NCBI GenBank assembly: GCA_007570785.1
Contig: ML664161.1
Span: 41,269,862 to 41,333,861 of the forward strand
DNA: 64,000 nucleotides
Direction of reading: 5' to 3'
Source of the DNA: Antilocapra americana
Lineage: Eukaryota; Chordata; Mammalia; Artiodactyla; Antilocapridae
Numbering within the stretch: the stretch's first letter is position 1; every line of letters starts with the position of its first letter. A program made the translations under genes and the position numbers. The notes under the pieces are model-generated. The model made no database searches. It saw only the letters and a list, made by a program, of their open reading frames with translations, and was not told the origin of the DNA. Below are positions 1 through 10,181 of this stretch, one piece after another.

Positions 1-60
1 CAGAGCTTAGCACAGTGCCTGTCATATGGTAGACCTCAAAAATATTGATTATTTTAATGA
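1..60 (+). mobile_element. MIR SINE, 3' end fragment
   Basis: The start matches the conserved MIR 3' end (GCTTAGCACAGTGCCTG, then a diverged tail). The element is cut by the window edge. Confidence 0.6.
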
Positions 61-631
61 ATTGCCTTTTACATGATAACATGACTGATGAGACACATCT
101 TGTGAATCCTCTTCTTCTCATAGAAGCAGTGCTCCTATCTTCACTACTAAAAGCAAAGAGGACTGAGAATGTTATTTACAGACAGCAAAGAAAGATACCA
201 AGTAGGCAAACTTCTGGGACCCTTTGAATAATGTAATGCCCTAACACTAGACTTGCCCTGCAGCTCAATATTGTCAGCAAACTCTTGAGAAAACATATTA
301 GTGTTATTTACATGATTTACAGCCTCGAGATATTTAACTAGGCATTCCATTTAGATTTAGCAGGATAGCTATTGCCTGCTAAATAAATAGAGATATTAGG
401 TATGGAAGAGAATATTTAGCAAAGTTTAACAATTTAATAGCAGCTGCTTATCTTGTTAGGCACGTCTTAATCTGTAACAAAATATTTTCTTACACTGATA
501 ATTAACATCTAATAACCATATAAAGGGTAAGTAAAGTTTATATCTGAAGATAAGCACCAACTGGGACATAGTTTTTGTTTATTTTATTTTATTTTTTTCT
601 CTATTTGGTATAAATGACAATCTGCTTGGCA

Positions 632-737
632 TTCTTATTGGATGAGTGGCAACTTCCTGCAAAGGAATACCAGAATTGGATCAGTTCTTATTGGATGAGT
701 GGCAACTTCCTGCAAAGGAATACCAGAATTGATCTAG
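632..737. repeat. 53-bp tandem duplication (2 copies)
   Basis: 47 bases at 632-678 recur without a mismatch at 685-731. The period is 53 bp and a 6-bp spacer (GATCAG) separates the copies. Perfect identity means a recent duplication. It matches no repeat family I know. Confidence 0.9.
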
Positions 738-884
738 TACAGCAACAGAAGAGGCTGGTATGTGGAAACTATTGATCACTTGTGCTAGAACATGGCCTAC
801 TGGGGGGGAATCTTCTCATCATGAGCAATCCTGCTTAACTCAACCTTCTCGCCATTCTTATTTCTATCCTCACTCAAACCAACT

Positions 885-1512
885 GACACTGGATGACCAA
901 GAGTTCCTTCTGTTTGTCTCCTTGCTTCCATTATTGTCCTTCCACTGTCCTTCGTCCATATGGTATTCAGAGAAATCTTTCTAAAATGAAACCAGATCAT
1001 GATGATCCCTTGCTTAAAATCTTTTTACTGATCAATCAAGTCACTGGAACAAAAACCTAAATTTCTCACCTTGGAATCTCTTCAGGATCTCCCTCCTCAA
1101 TTTCTAACCTCATTTGCTTTTCCAGCTACCTCCCGTAACATACACACAAAGTGCAGGCCAGTTTATTATTCTTGTTTTGGTTTCTGGTGTATGAGGTACC
1201 CATTCTTGCCTCAGGGCCTTTGCACATGCCATTTCTTTTATCGAGAAAGGCTTTTTTGCTGATTGTGCATGGTTACCTCCTTACATTTCAGGATGTATAT
1301 TCCCCTCACCACACCTTCATGCCATTTTCTCTCTATCACAGATATTTTTGTCCATGGCATTTACTCTCCAAAATAACATTAATATGTATTTACTTGTTTG
1401 GTGTCTGTCTCTGCATCAAGGATGTAAGGTCTATGAAAGTTCTATGAAAACAGAGTCTTGGTCTCTCTTGATTCACTACCATGTCAATAAAAGTGTATTG
1501 AGTGAATGAATG
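885..1512 (+). mobile_element. L2 LINE, 3' fragment
   Basis: Carries L2 3'-end landmarks: CCAGATCATGATGATCCCTT near 991, CCTCAGGGCCTTTGCACATG at about 1210-1229, and the terminal ATTGAGTGAATGAATG at about 1497-1512. Diverged, as expected for this old family. Confidence 0.7.
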
Positions 1513-3374
1513 CATCATAAACTTACTTGACATGTCAGTACATGGGATTACACACCTGCCTCCACTCTTCCTCATTTCCACTCTTCCTTGACCTATTCTC
1601 TGGTTGTAGGAATCTAAGTCATTGCCACAACCACAAATAGAGGATATGATTGCCTGGTTACCTGCTCATACTAACATCTTGCTGTACCGAAGGTGCTGCT
1701 ACCACTATCCTTCCAGATGTTGCAGCACTCTTCCCATGTGAGGGGTAGATCAAAAAGAATAGATGCAGCTTTACTTGGCAACTGCCACCTCCTTGTGCAT
1801 GGTGGCAGAGTGGGCAGTCTCAAAAAGAGGAAGGTCCAAGGGATAGTGAGTATGTGTCTATGAAGTAATTGCTTATCTATGAAAGTTAGTTTGTTGGTGG
1901 GGAAGGACCCAAACAGTTGGTCAAGAAACTCAGAGCCCTTGGACAAATCTAAACACTAATACCTACCAAAAGAGAATGAGTTCAAAAAGAAGCAGAAGAC
2001 AAATGATCCACAAAGGCATGAGCTAAAAGCAAACCAGGAAAGAACGATTTTTAATTGTGCAGAATATGGCTTGAATGCTCTAACTACTGAGGGTTCTATA
2101 GTAAAGATTTGAAAAATATTTAACTGACTCGAAGATGATTGATTTTGTTAGGCACAGAGACACATGCAAATGAAGCTATTGTATTCAAAGGAGCCACGTT
2201 CTGAAGGAAATTCACACAAGAGAGTACCATGCTTATGAGCATAAACCAAGATACTTGAATATGGCTAAATTATGATGAAATCATTGAGGTTGTCAGAGCA
2301 GGAATCCTAAGGAGAAGTATTAACAATTCTGCATTTCCAGTTCATATGGAAATGCTAATTCCATTTATGTAAGTAAAGTACAGGCATGCCGTTATAATGA
2401 TTAAGACTTTACAGTTGTAGAAATGTAGAGTGGTGTATTAATAATATTATGGACATGTTTAGCATAAAATGCAACCAATGTAGCTAAGTTAGTTGTACAT
2501 TCAAGGCTGCATCTGGATTTCTTGTGAGCCTGTTACCTTACAAAGCATGAACCTTTCATGCTTCTTAAGGTTCTCAGACCTTAGCCAGTTTTTGTTTTTG
2601 CTGCAGCATTTGTCCCCAGAGAGTGCCAGAATCTTCTAAAGCCTTTTTTTTTGTTTGTTTTAAGAAAGGCGCTATGTTATTTTAAAGTAGAGTTAAGATC
2701 ACCTTACTCGGGTGATGATGGCTGTTTCACATGGCTAACACCATACTTGCCTCGCAAATAACCTGAAAGAATGTTCATTTTTGCCAGCCCTCTTGGAAGA
2801 ATGCATATAGTAGTTTGAAGAAAAGTAGCTTGCATAAATTTCAATAACTCATCTATGTGTTTCCTACTAGGCGTTTCTAAGGAAAGCAAGCAGAGGAATT
2901 AATATTGGAGTAGATGTGGGGGAGTGACCATTAGGATGAGATCACTATATACAGACCATCAGATTTGTTAGAATCTATTAGATCTCAGTGAGAGATCACA
3001 GAGGACAGAAAACCAGAAGGCGTTCATGAGGGACTGCAAAGGGGAAGTACTCTAAGAGAACATAAGGTTGAAACAGAAGTTTATAGTATACCCACAAATA
3101 GATTTATTATTGTGTAAATGATGAGATTAACCACCTGAGTGGGCTTGGACACTCAATCATTCTTTTCTCTTATATTCATTAATTATAGAATATTCTTGCT
3201 AAGGCCAAGGGTTGGGTTAGAAAACTGTATTTGAAGTGCCACCTGGACATAAATGATAAATATTAAAAAACTTACATAAAAAACTTCATGATTTTGAAAT
3301 TGTTCAGAAATTCAATCTGAATCATTGAATATCTAAATTATCAGATTACCTAAATTAGAGAATGTTTAAAATGT
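1513..3374. other. 5' flank, no gene seen
   Basis: Nothing recognisable apart from a short T-rich stretch near 2646-2661. Frames here are short and chance-like. Confidence 0.6.
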
Positions 3375-3570
3375 TGCGACTTCCCTGGGGGCCTCGTGGC
3401 TAAGACTTCACCTTCCAATGCAAGCCGTGTGGGTTGGATCCTTGGTCAGGGCTCCAAGATCCCACATGCCTCATGGCCAAAAGACTAAAATATAAAACAG
3501 AAGCAATATTGTAACAAATTCAATGAAGACTTTAAAAATGGTCCATATCAAAAAAATCTATTTAAAAAAA
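3375..3570 (+). mobile_element. CHR-type tRNA-derived SINE
   Basis: Begins with a tRNA-related head (ACTTCCCTGGGGGCCTCGTG) with a B-box-like GGTTGGATCC, then GATCCCACATGCC and the typical CHR tail (CAATATTGTAACAAATTCAA, GTCCATATCAAAAAAATC). CHR SINEs occur in ruminants, hippos and whales. Confidence 0.75.
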
Positions 3571-5104
3571 TTGTCCCCTTTTTGTGTTTTACTTCCAGTG
3601 CACACGGTAAGTCAATTTAGTTCAATAAAAGTTGCCAAGAAATGAACTTTATCTCTTGAAAGTATTAAAAAAAAACTTTAATAATTGCACTATATGATTT
3701 TTCTTCATATAAATATGTACTTAGGATTTTATTCTCTTAGGTTGCTTAGGCATAGCTCTATTGCAATTCTGATTATAATTCTGATCAACGTATACATCCT
3801 TTTCTCAAAGTGATTAGAGAGATAAACTCCAGATCTGGTTGATCTGTTACAGAGTCCACATTCCAACTACTTTGGTGTGAATTATTTTGCACCCCAATAT
3901 GTTAACCTCTATTTGTTGTCCTAGGTCTTGACATGTCTTATAAATAACTTGAGATTACTGGTATAGACAAGTCAACACTCACATCTAGGCATCTTCTGCA
4001 AGTGATATGCTACCACCCAGCCATACTTTTGCCTACCCTGGAAAAAACTCCTTTCTTTATTCAAAGTGGAGTCCACAGATGCAAGAGAATTTTCATACCC
4101 TTGATACATCTGACCCTTCCCCTCAATATCTATTGATAGCTCTCCTTGCAGGGTCATACCGTTCACCTATCACCATGAACGGAAAGTGATGTTCTAGTAG
4201 CTCCAGTCCTCCGTGTCTTTCTTCTTTCTAACACGGGACAAACACCACCCACTCAAAGACATGTTATATCTAAGCACTTGTGTCAGCCAATACTTCATCT
4301 CTGAAAACTCAGAAGCATCCTGCCAGGGATCCTGCAGCTTGTTGGCAGCAGTGGATGGGGGTTGGTACTCTTCCTTGCACTCTTGGCATAGAGTTATGTA
4401 ATCCTTCCATCTGCATTTGGCACTTGAAGCGCATTTCCCATTGATATGAGAATGGAAACTCAGTACCCATTGGGAACCACAGGATTATGGGCTTTGTTGT
4501 TCAACCTGCATTTGGCTTAACCATTTTCTTTGCCTTGGCAAAATGGGTTTCAAGTTTTAAATAGCTCAGTTCCAAACTAGTGGTAAAACATCATTGGTTT
4601 ATTATCCAGGACTCTTTATTATCCTTAATATAGGAAAACTTTATTTACATAAATGTAATGTATAGTAGAAACAAAATTAATTGAACTCCATCAATCTTGT
4701 ATTTGTGACTGTTTGGATTACAGTCCTCCCCATGTTTTCTTACAAAAGCAAAAGGTTTTCCTTCCTTTCCTCACATAATCCATAAGAATGAATCTACTTT
4801 TCAGTTGATAAAATATAGCAGATAAATTCTTTGAGTGGTCTGGGGGGACAAGGCAGGTGTCAGCACAGTAAGCACCTCCATAGACTTGTATTTTAGCAGA
4901 GATTGATAAGGATTCCTATACATATGTCTTTTGCTTCAAATATCCTTGGCTAATCATTTGTGTAAATAAGAGGAGTAAGCATAATATATGAGTGTGTATG
5001 TGTATATTTGTGCATTTATTTGCATGTACATGGAATATTTAGGGAAAGTTATATAAGGACCTGGAAATTTTTGTGGCCTCCAAATAGGAGAAATGGATTG
5101 TCTA
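3571..5104. other. 5' flank, no gene seen
   Basis: AT-rich sequence with no repeat family or conserved frame that I can name. Confidence 0.55.
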
Positions 5105-5221
5105 AAGACAGGGATAGGGGGCTTCCCTTGTGGCTCAGCTGGTAAAGAATCTGCCTGCAATGCTGGAGACCTGGGTTCAATCCCTGGGTTGGGAAGATCT
5201 CCTGGAGAAGACAGGGATAGG
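5105..5221 (+). mobile_element. Bov-tA SINE lacking its 3' half, with perfect 14-bp TSD
   Basis: The body is 5119-5207: the tRNA-Glu-like head with A box (GTGGCTCAGCTGGTAAAG) and B box (GGGTTCAATCCC), stopping at CTGGAG. It is flanked by AAGACAGGGATAGG at 5105-5118 and 5208-5221, a perfect target-site duplication. The usual non-tRNA 3' part and tail are missing. Confidence 0.9.
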
Positions 5222-5949
5222 AAAGATAACTGCATCTCCCTCTACAGCATTCTGTACCACCTGATTTTGGCACCATATGAATAAATAAAACTAAAAGGAA
5301 ACAAGTTTCGATTGGTACATTTCCATCTTTTATGCTCAGCATCGGTACTGAGGGAGATGCTAATAGTTTGGGGCTATCACGAGTGACTAACACTGTAGGC
5401 TCCTTCTGGCCCTTATCACTTGGATTGCCTCTTGGAGTAGAAGGAATGACAAATGATGGTAAGCTATCTTCCATTCACTGGAGTGCTGGATGCGACCCTA
5501 GTGTCACCCTCTAAGTGTCAAGCTTTCTGGAACACAAATCTCCTTCCTTGCCTATGAACATTTTGAGAAGCAAGCACCAGTAAAAACTTGAGAAGCCACA
5601 GCAACGTGACACTGAAACAATAATCCTTAGTACCATTCCTCACGTGTGGGACTGAGTAAGGGTTTCCTGGAGAGTGAGGGATCAGGGATCAGCTGCTGAA
5701 GCTGGCACTTGGAAAAGACAAACCAAGCATTCACACTCCAGAAAACTCAATACCAGCATTGTGTCCAATCCATCTTTCATAAGGGGGCTCCAAGAGGGGG
5801 AGGGGATAAAGGAAGGAGAGAAAATAAACCTTATTAATCCCATGAAAGGCAGTGCAGGAGAGAGGAAAGAATGAACAGATGTGAGCATGAGAAGCCAGTT
5901 GCCAGGAATATTTCGTTTTGAAATCCACTTTGGCTGTTAATCTTCAGAC
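5222..5949. other. 5' flank, no gene seen
   Basis: A minus-strand frame of 141 codons overlaps here (5049-5474), but part of it is the Bov-tA copy and the rest has no recognisable protein features. Nothing else is supported. Confidence 0.55.
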
Positions 5950-6190
5950 TCCACTGTCAAGTTTCTTCTGTTTTGCATTCCTCATCCCATCTTTCAGCAA
6001 CGGTCCTGCCTCCACCCTTCAGTCTTTCCTGCCCTTCTCAGTTTCCCTCCCTCCATCTGTCAAGGTTTGCCTTCTCCTGGCGCTCTCTGTGCCTTTTCCT
6101 TCTTTCCTCACTCTTCGCCTCTCCTTCCCTGGACTCTTTCTCCTAGTCTTGTATAGCTCGAGTCCCTCTCCTTCTCCCCTTTCTCTTGCA
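5950..6190. repeat. Pyrimidine-rich (CT) tract upstream of the CpG island
   Basis: The plus strand is strongly C/T-rich, with many TTCC/CTCC/CTTT runs, just before the G-rich island. No gene or recognisable repeat family is seen here. Confidence 0.6.
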
Positions 6191-6425
6191 CAGTACCTCC
6201 AAGCTCCATCTCTTAAGGAAATCAGCCAGGCCTCAGATGGAGCTGTTGTCCTGACAACCTAAAGGCGCATCAGGCTTTCATTGAGGCTGGCTGCTGCTGA
6301 AGCGGGCAGTTGTGCAAAGCGAGGGGCCACGCTGAGGGGAGGGTGGAGGGGCTGTTGAAATCCGCGGGGGGCGGGGGAGGTGCCGAGCGAGGCGGGGAGG
6401 GAGGGGCTGGAAGGAGAAACAGGAA

Positions 6426-6445
6426 GGGGAGGAGGGGCGGGAGGG
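6426..6445 (+). promoter_or_regulatory. G-quadruplex motif in the promoter
   Basis: Four G runs (4, 4, 3 and 3 Gs) are separated by loops of 4, 1 and 1 bases, fitting the G3+N1-7 rule. It overlaps the GC box at 6434-6441. Further G runs at 6336-6410 extend the G-rich strand. Confidence 0.6.
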
Positions 6446-6714
6446 AGACTCCCGGCCACTGCCGCTGTTGTGAGGGTTTCTTTACGCTCGCTGGCAGGCT
6501 GGGTGCCGGCTCCCTCGCCTGCCCGCCCGGGAAAGTGGGTTACGGAGGGGAGAAGCTCCCCTCCGACGCTGGCCAAGGAGCATCCAGCCAGAGAGACCAG
6601 AGACCACCTTCCTTTTTGCCGCCTTCTCTCCATCTTTTCTGGAGGGTTTTATATTTGTACTCTCACCTTTAAAATTGTGTTCCTCTGACTTTTTCCCACC
6701 TCAGCTCGGGTTTT

Positions 6715-6729
6715 ATGAGGGCTTTGTGA
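6715..6729 (+). other. Upstream ORF 1 in the LSAMP 5' UTR (4 codons)
   Basis: ATG at 6715 is followed by Arg, Ala, Leu and a TGA at 6727. The context is weak (T at -3, A at +4), so scanning ribosomes would often pass it. It matters only if transcription starts upstream of 6715, which is likely but not shown. Confidence 0.4.
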
Positions 6730-6822
6730 AGTCTTAGAGGGAGAAGAAACTGAGCGAGGGAAAGAGAGAGGCAAAGTGGAAAGGACCACAGATTGGCAGA
6801 GCGCGTTCCGCCTCTGCTGTGG

Positions 6823-6843
6823 ATGAAAGCCCTCCGTTGGTAA
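6823..6843 (+). other. Upstream ORF 2 in the LSAMP 5' UTR (6 codons)
   Basis: ATG at 6823, out of frame with LSAMP, encodes M-K-A-L-R-W and stops at TAA 6841-6843, 71 bases before the main ATG. The context is weak (T at -3, A at +4). The main ATG has a strong context, so reinitiation or leaky scanning is expected. Confidence 0.45.
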
Positions 6844-6914
6844 AGCCCGCTCGGCGAGCAGCGCGCACACACGCCCTCCAGAGTAGCCCCGACCCGCACC
6901 TCGGCCCGGCCACC

Positions 6915-7069
6915 ATGGTCGCCAGAGTTCAGCCTGATCGGAAACAGTTGCCTCTGGTCCTACTGAGATTGCTCTGCCTTCTTCCCACAGGACTGCCCGT
7001 CCGCAGCGTGGATTTTAACCGAGGCACCGACAACATCACCGTGAGGCAGGGGGACACGGCCATCCTCAG
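6915..7069 (+). CDS. LSAMP: LSAMP first coding exon (partial gene): signal peptide and start of Ig domain 1
   Basis: LSAMP is a GPI-anchored IgLON cell-adhesion protein of neurons that guides limbic-system connectivity and neurite growth. This exon gives 51 codons plus the first two bases of Arg52. Residues 1-28 are a signal peptide: a basic start (R4, R9, K10), then a leucine-rich core at about 12-24. The mature chain should start near V29. Residues 29-52 carry the IgLON N-terminal strand with the sequon N40-I-T and end in DTAILR, just before the first Ig cysteine in the family. The ATG at 6915 has a near-ideal Kozak context (GGCCACCATGG). The reading frame runs open upstream to a GTG at 6819, but there is no in-frame ATG there. 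The exon ends AG|gtaggg, a good splice donor in phase 2. The family protein is about 338 residues, so only about 15% is here; later exons lie beyond the window. Identification is by recognition of the protein sequence. Confidence 0.95.
6991..7069 (+). other. LSAMP: Possible alternative internal-exon form of the LSAMP exon (79 nt)
   Basis: Within the signal-peptide codons, 6969-6990 reads as a polypyrimidine tract ending in CACAG, a strong 3' splice acceptor. A plausible branch-point A is at 6966, in ACTGAG. Splicing here would start an exon at 6991, in phase 1, within the Gly26 codon, and keep LPVRS and the mature N-terminus. From memory, IgLON genes (LSAMP, OPCML, NTM) use two alternative promoters whose signal peptides differ but converge at a Gly-Leu/Val-Pro-Val-Arg-Ser motif, which is exactly this junction. 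The distant first exon is not in the window. The acceptor is seen; its use is inferred from the family. Confidence 0.7.
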
Positions 7070-7164
7070 GTAGGGCTTTCGGCAACTTTTCTGCGGCGCT
7101 TAAGTGGGTATATGGATGTGTGTCCTCCTTGAACTCCAGCTCCTGATGCTGCAGGCTTGTGGAG

Positions 7165-7165
<1 letters not shown>

Positions 7166-7195
<30 letters not shown>

Positions 7196-7199
7196 GCGC
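7166..7199. repeat. (GT)n(GC)n alternating purine-pyrimidine repeat
   Basis: 34 uninterrupted bases alternate purine and pyrimidine, GT-type then CG-type, starting 97 bases after the exon 1 donor inside the CpG island. This composition favours left-handed Z-DNA. Confidence 0.9.
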
Positions 7200-7232
7200 T
7201 TGCTTTCGTGCGCCTTTTACGGTCGGGTCGAA

Positions 7233-10051
7233 ATATCTGCCAACAAATCTTAAGGGGATTCTGGTCCCTGTCCAGGACCAGCAGGGTTGATTAAATGTTG
7301 TTTGGTTCTTCGGATCTTGTTTCTCTTACGGAGAAAGCGTAACTTCATCTATGGTATTAGTGACAATGGGGCGATATTCTTGCTTTTGTGACTGAGATGC
7401 TTTGCACAAGAGTTTTGTTAGGGTTCCTTAATTGAGAAAGAAGAGTTGTTGGTTCTGGCTTTTAGAGAGTGTGCACAGTATTGCATTCTCCGTGATGTCT
7501 GTGTGTTATGTGCGTGTGGGTATGTACCTAAAGGCTCTCACTCTGCCCCAGCAGTAGTTTGGCTAGGATACTTTTCCTAAGGATCTTCTAATTGACATGG
7601 AGGGCAGTAAATCAATCTTTAGAACTTTGGTTAGTTACTGAGGCTTTTCTGGTATGTGAATAGACATCAACACAAAAATGAAGAGGAGAAAAAAAGGAAC
7701 TTTCCAAATGGCTGTTATTTAAGAATAGGATTCTTAAGCACAGAGGTTAGGAAATAATTAACCTGGCATAAAATGGATATTTCAAATTGATTATTGACCT
7801 CAACATCTCATCTCTGTGCAGTTCTGCCAAACTCTGAAACATAATTTGGGATTGAAATTTGTTAAGGAAGAGTCCCAAGTCCTTGGAGTTTGACCCCTAT
7901 AAGGGACAGTGAGCTGGAGAACTCGGATGGAACCTAGCCATAATTCTGTTTCTGAAAAGCTCCTAGCCTGTTTCCCTGCATTTCTTTTCTCTCTTCCTTC
8001 TCTATCCACTGCATAAATCCCTTGTCCCCTTTTATAGCTTTCCTTGAATTTCAGTCAGATACTAAAAACATTAAAAAAAAAATGAATGAAAGAAAATGTT
8101 CTCCTTGGAGATCCTTAAAAAATCTCATTTCATCCAAATGCAATGACCTAGTGTCAGTTTGTCTGTCTGGCTAACCTTGCTTGTTGTGGAAATAAAAAGC
8201 AGTATCCTATAGAAAAGAAGCCTCTAATCTGTGTGCAAGGAGCTGATAATGCATAAACCCTGGGGCATCAGGGAGCAGTTCTGTAGCAGAGCTGCCTACA
8301 GCAGCAAAGTTTTCCTTCCTTTCCTCAGATATAAATTTGGTTGGCTGTCACGGTGTCCTGCTTTGGGATCGTTGGCCTTGTTAGAGAGGAATGTGTATGT
8401 TGTGCATGTTGTGGTGTGTGTGTGTGTGTGTGTGTGTTGCTGTGGAGTATAAAAACTAAGAAAACCCTAATGTGTAAGTATCCCTTTCTTCATTTCCTGA
8501 GCACTAGATGATTATGAATCCCAAAGATCCTACTATCCAAAACATATTTTCCTCTCCAGCTCTCCAGCCCTGTAAAACCTGCAAGTGTGATTTATCCACA
8601 CGGAGTAATAAGATTTATAGAGTAATTTATCTGTTTGCAAAGGGATATGGACATAATGCAGAAAATGTTTTTGCAAACACATAAGCATGCCACCTTAACT
8701 GCTAGCATTCATATTCCCTAACATCATTAACCCTTTACAAGTGAAGCATTCTCTATAAATTTATGCTATTCTTAGAAAGATTTGTCTTCACTGATTATAA
8801 AAATGAGTATGGGAAAAGTGAATACTCTGGGTATATAAGTTTTTATTTATGTGTCCATGAACTTTCTAATGTCTTTGTAATTCAGCATCACCTATGTCTT
8901 AAGCTACAATTATCAAAGAGCTAAATAAGCATGTCAATGCTAATTAAAAGGAAAAAAGGAATTCTTATATTTCTGTGCACTGTATGCATACAAATCTATG
9001 TCTATGAGAGGGAGTCTCACTACATAAATATCTACATATGATATGTACATACTTCTGCGTCTCAAAAGAAATAGAGTTTTCTTTAAGCACTACACTTTAG
9101 TAGACATTGCATTGTGGAAATGGTAGATTGTGAGAATAGAGAATAAATATAGAAGCAGTTATGCCCTGGGAGAGAGAAGGCAGACAAACAGTGCATGTAA
9201 AGAAGTCACCTGAGAGGGTCCATTGCTTTCCCAGCCCTCACCTAACGTGCCCTCTTTTTTATTTCCTTTGCCTTGGACAAGCCTTTATTTTTGGGTTCGT
9301 GGAGCTCTGTCAGAAGTAACTACGGAGAGAGAGTTCCCTTTGTTTTCTTAGCTGACCTTCTTCTCAATCTCTTTAACTGAGTCCAGTAAGCTTTGTGGGT
9401 CAGTTTCCTGCTGAAGAATGGCACTCTTGCTTTCTGTTTACAAGTCTAGCCTGGGAAAGGCTTGCTTCCACTTTATTTGTGATATTTTACTGGGAGCATG
9501 AGCTTCCAGGGGAGGAGAGGAAGGAGAACTTGATTCATTGGAAGCCACAGTAGATGCTTGGCACAGAGAAAGTGAAATGGCAAAGGGAAAAAACGTCCTC
9601 TCTCAGTGAGTCTGTGGCCCTGAATGATCTGAAATGGCAACAGGAGACAAGGGAGGTTTGTAATTCTGGTGGTCCAGTGACAGGCGCTTGGCTGACTGTC
9701 CCCAAAACATCTACCTTCACTGCCTTACTTCCATGAAAAAGTGTTTTATGGGGGGTAATTGATGCCTATTTTTGTATAATTATGGTCTTTGACATAAATG
9801 TGTGTCTTGATAGGAGAGCATATACGGATCTTGTCTTGTTCTCTAATTTCTGTCTTTTGTAAAAAATAAAAGAAAGACTATAGAATGAAGGTGACAAAAC
9901 TAGTTGCAAAGGGAAAGAATTTTATGTATACCTGCCTAACCCTGTTGTTTCCCAGAAGAAATTCTAGATCTTTCTGAGCGCCTCTATAAGAGCCTGTAAG
10001 AATGAAAGGAAACCACAGCACCAACTTCCATCTCAAAGGCAAAAGATCAGA
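7233..10051. other. Proximal intron 1, repeat-poor
   Basis: Apart from a (GT)12 tract at 8414-8437 I recognise no repeats in 2.8 kb next to the promoter. Low repeat density beside a CpG island can reflect regulatory constraint, but no element can be named from the sequence alone. Confidence 0.5.
8414..8437. repeat. (GT)12 microsatellite
   Basis: 24 uninterrupted bases of GT, preceded by degenerate GT-rich sequence from 8396. Confidence 0.9.
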
Positions 10052-10059
10052 ATGTGTAT

Positions 10060-10160
10060 CACAGACCAGTGGCAGAAGCAGAAGCACCTGGGTTGCCTTC
10101 CTAAATCCTACTGGACCAGAATCTGCATTGACATTGGTTTGCGCAGTAAAGTATGAGCCA
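10060..10160 (+). mobile_element. MER5/Charlie-like hAT fragment (degraded)
   Basis: GCAGAAGCACCTGGGTTG and GGACCAGAATCTGCATT resemble the middle of MER5A. Both termini are lost, so this is a weak call. Confidence 0.35.
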
Positions 10161-10181
10161 CAGTTACTCACCTAACCTTGT

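Larger units (their letters stand above)
6300..7232 (+). promoter_or_regulatory. LSAMP: CpG island and promoter region of LSAMP
   Basis: CpG dinucleotides are dense from about 6300 to 7230 and rare on both sides, typical of a TATA-less mammalian promoter. GC boxes (Sp1/KLF type) lie at 6366-6377, 6389-6400 and 6434-6441. No convincing TATA box is seen; the TTTTATAT stretch near 6647-6654 is a weak candidate. The transcription start cannot be fixed by eye. GC boxes at 6366-6441 would suit a start between about 6450 and 6700, giving a 5' UTR of roughly 200-450 nt. Confidence 0.75.

Noticed and set aside
5049..5474. 141-codon minus-strand frame
   Set aside because: It partly translates the Bov-tA SINE (the LSYPCLLQEIFPTQGLNPGL type of string is a familiar SINE translation). 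No gene features.
5918..6262. 114-codon Ser/Leu/Pro-rich ORF
   Set aside because: It follows a CT-rich tract, which produces Ser/Leu/Phe/Pro frames by composition.
6259..6672. Overlapping 100-124 codon frames on both strands of the CpG island
   Set aside because: GC-rich, Gly/Arg/Pro-biased frames are expected by composition in a CpG island; no domain or conserved motif is seen.
6819..6914. In-frame N-terminal extension of LSAMP starting at 6819
   Set aside because: The codon at 6819 is GTG, not ATG. The only nearby ATG (6823) is out of frame and stops at 6843. The ATG at 6915 has the strong Kozak context and gives the family N-terminus.
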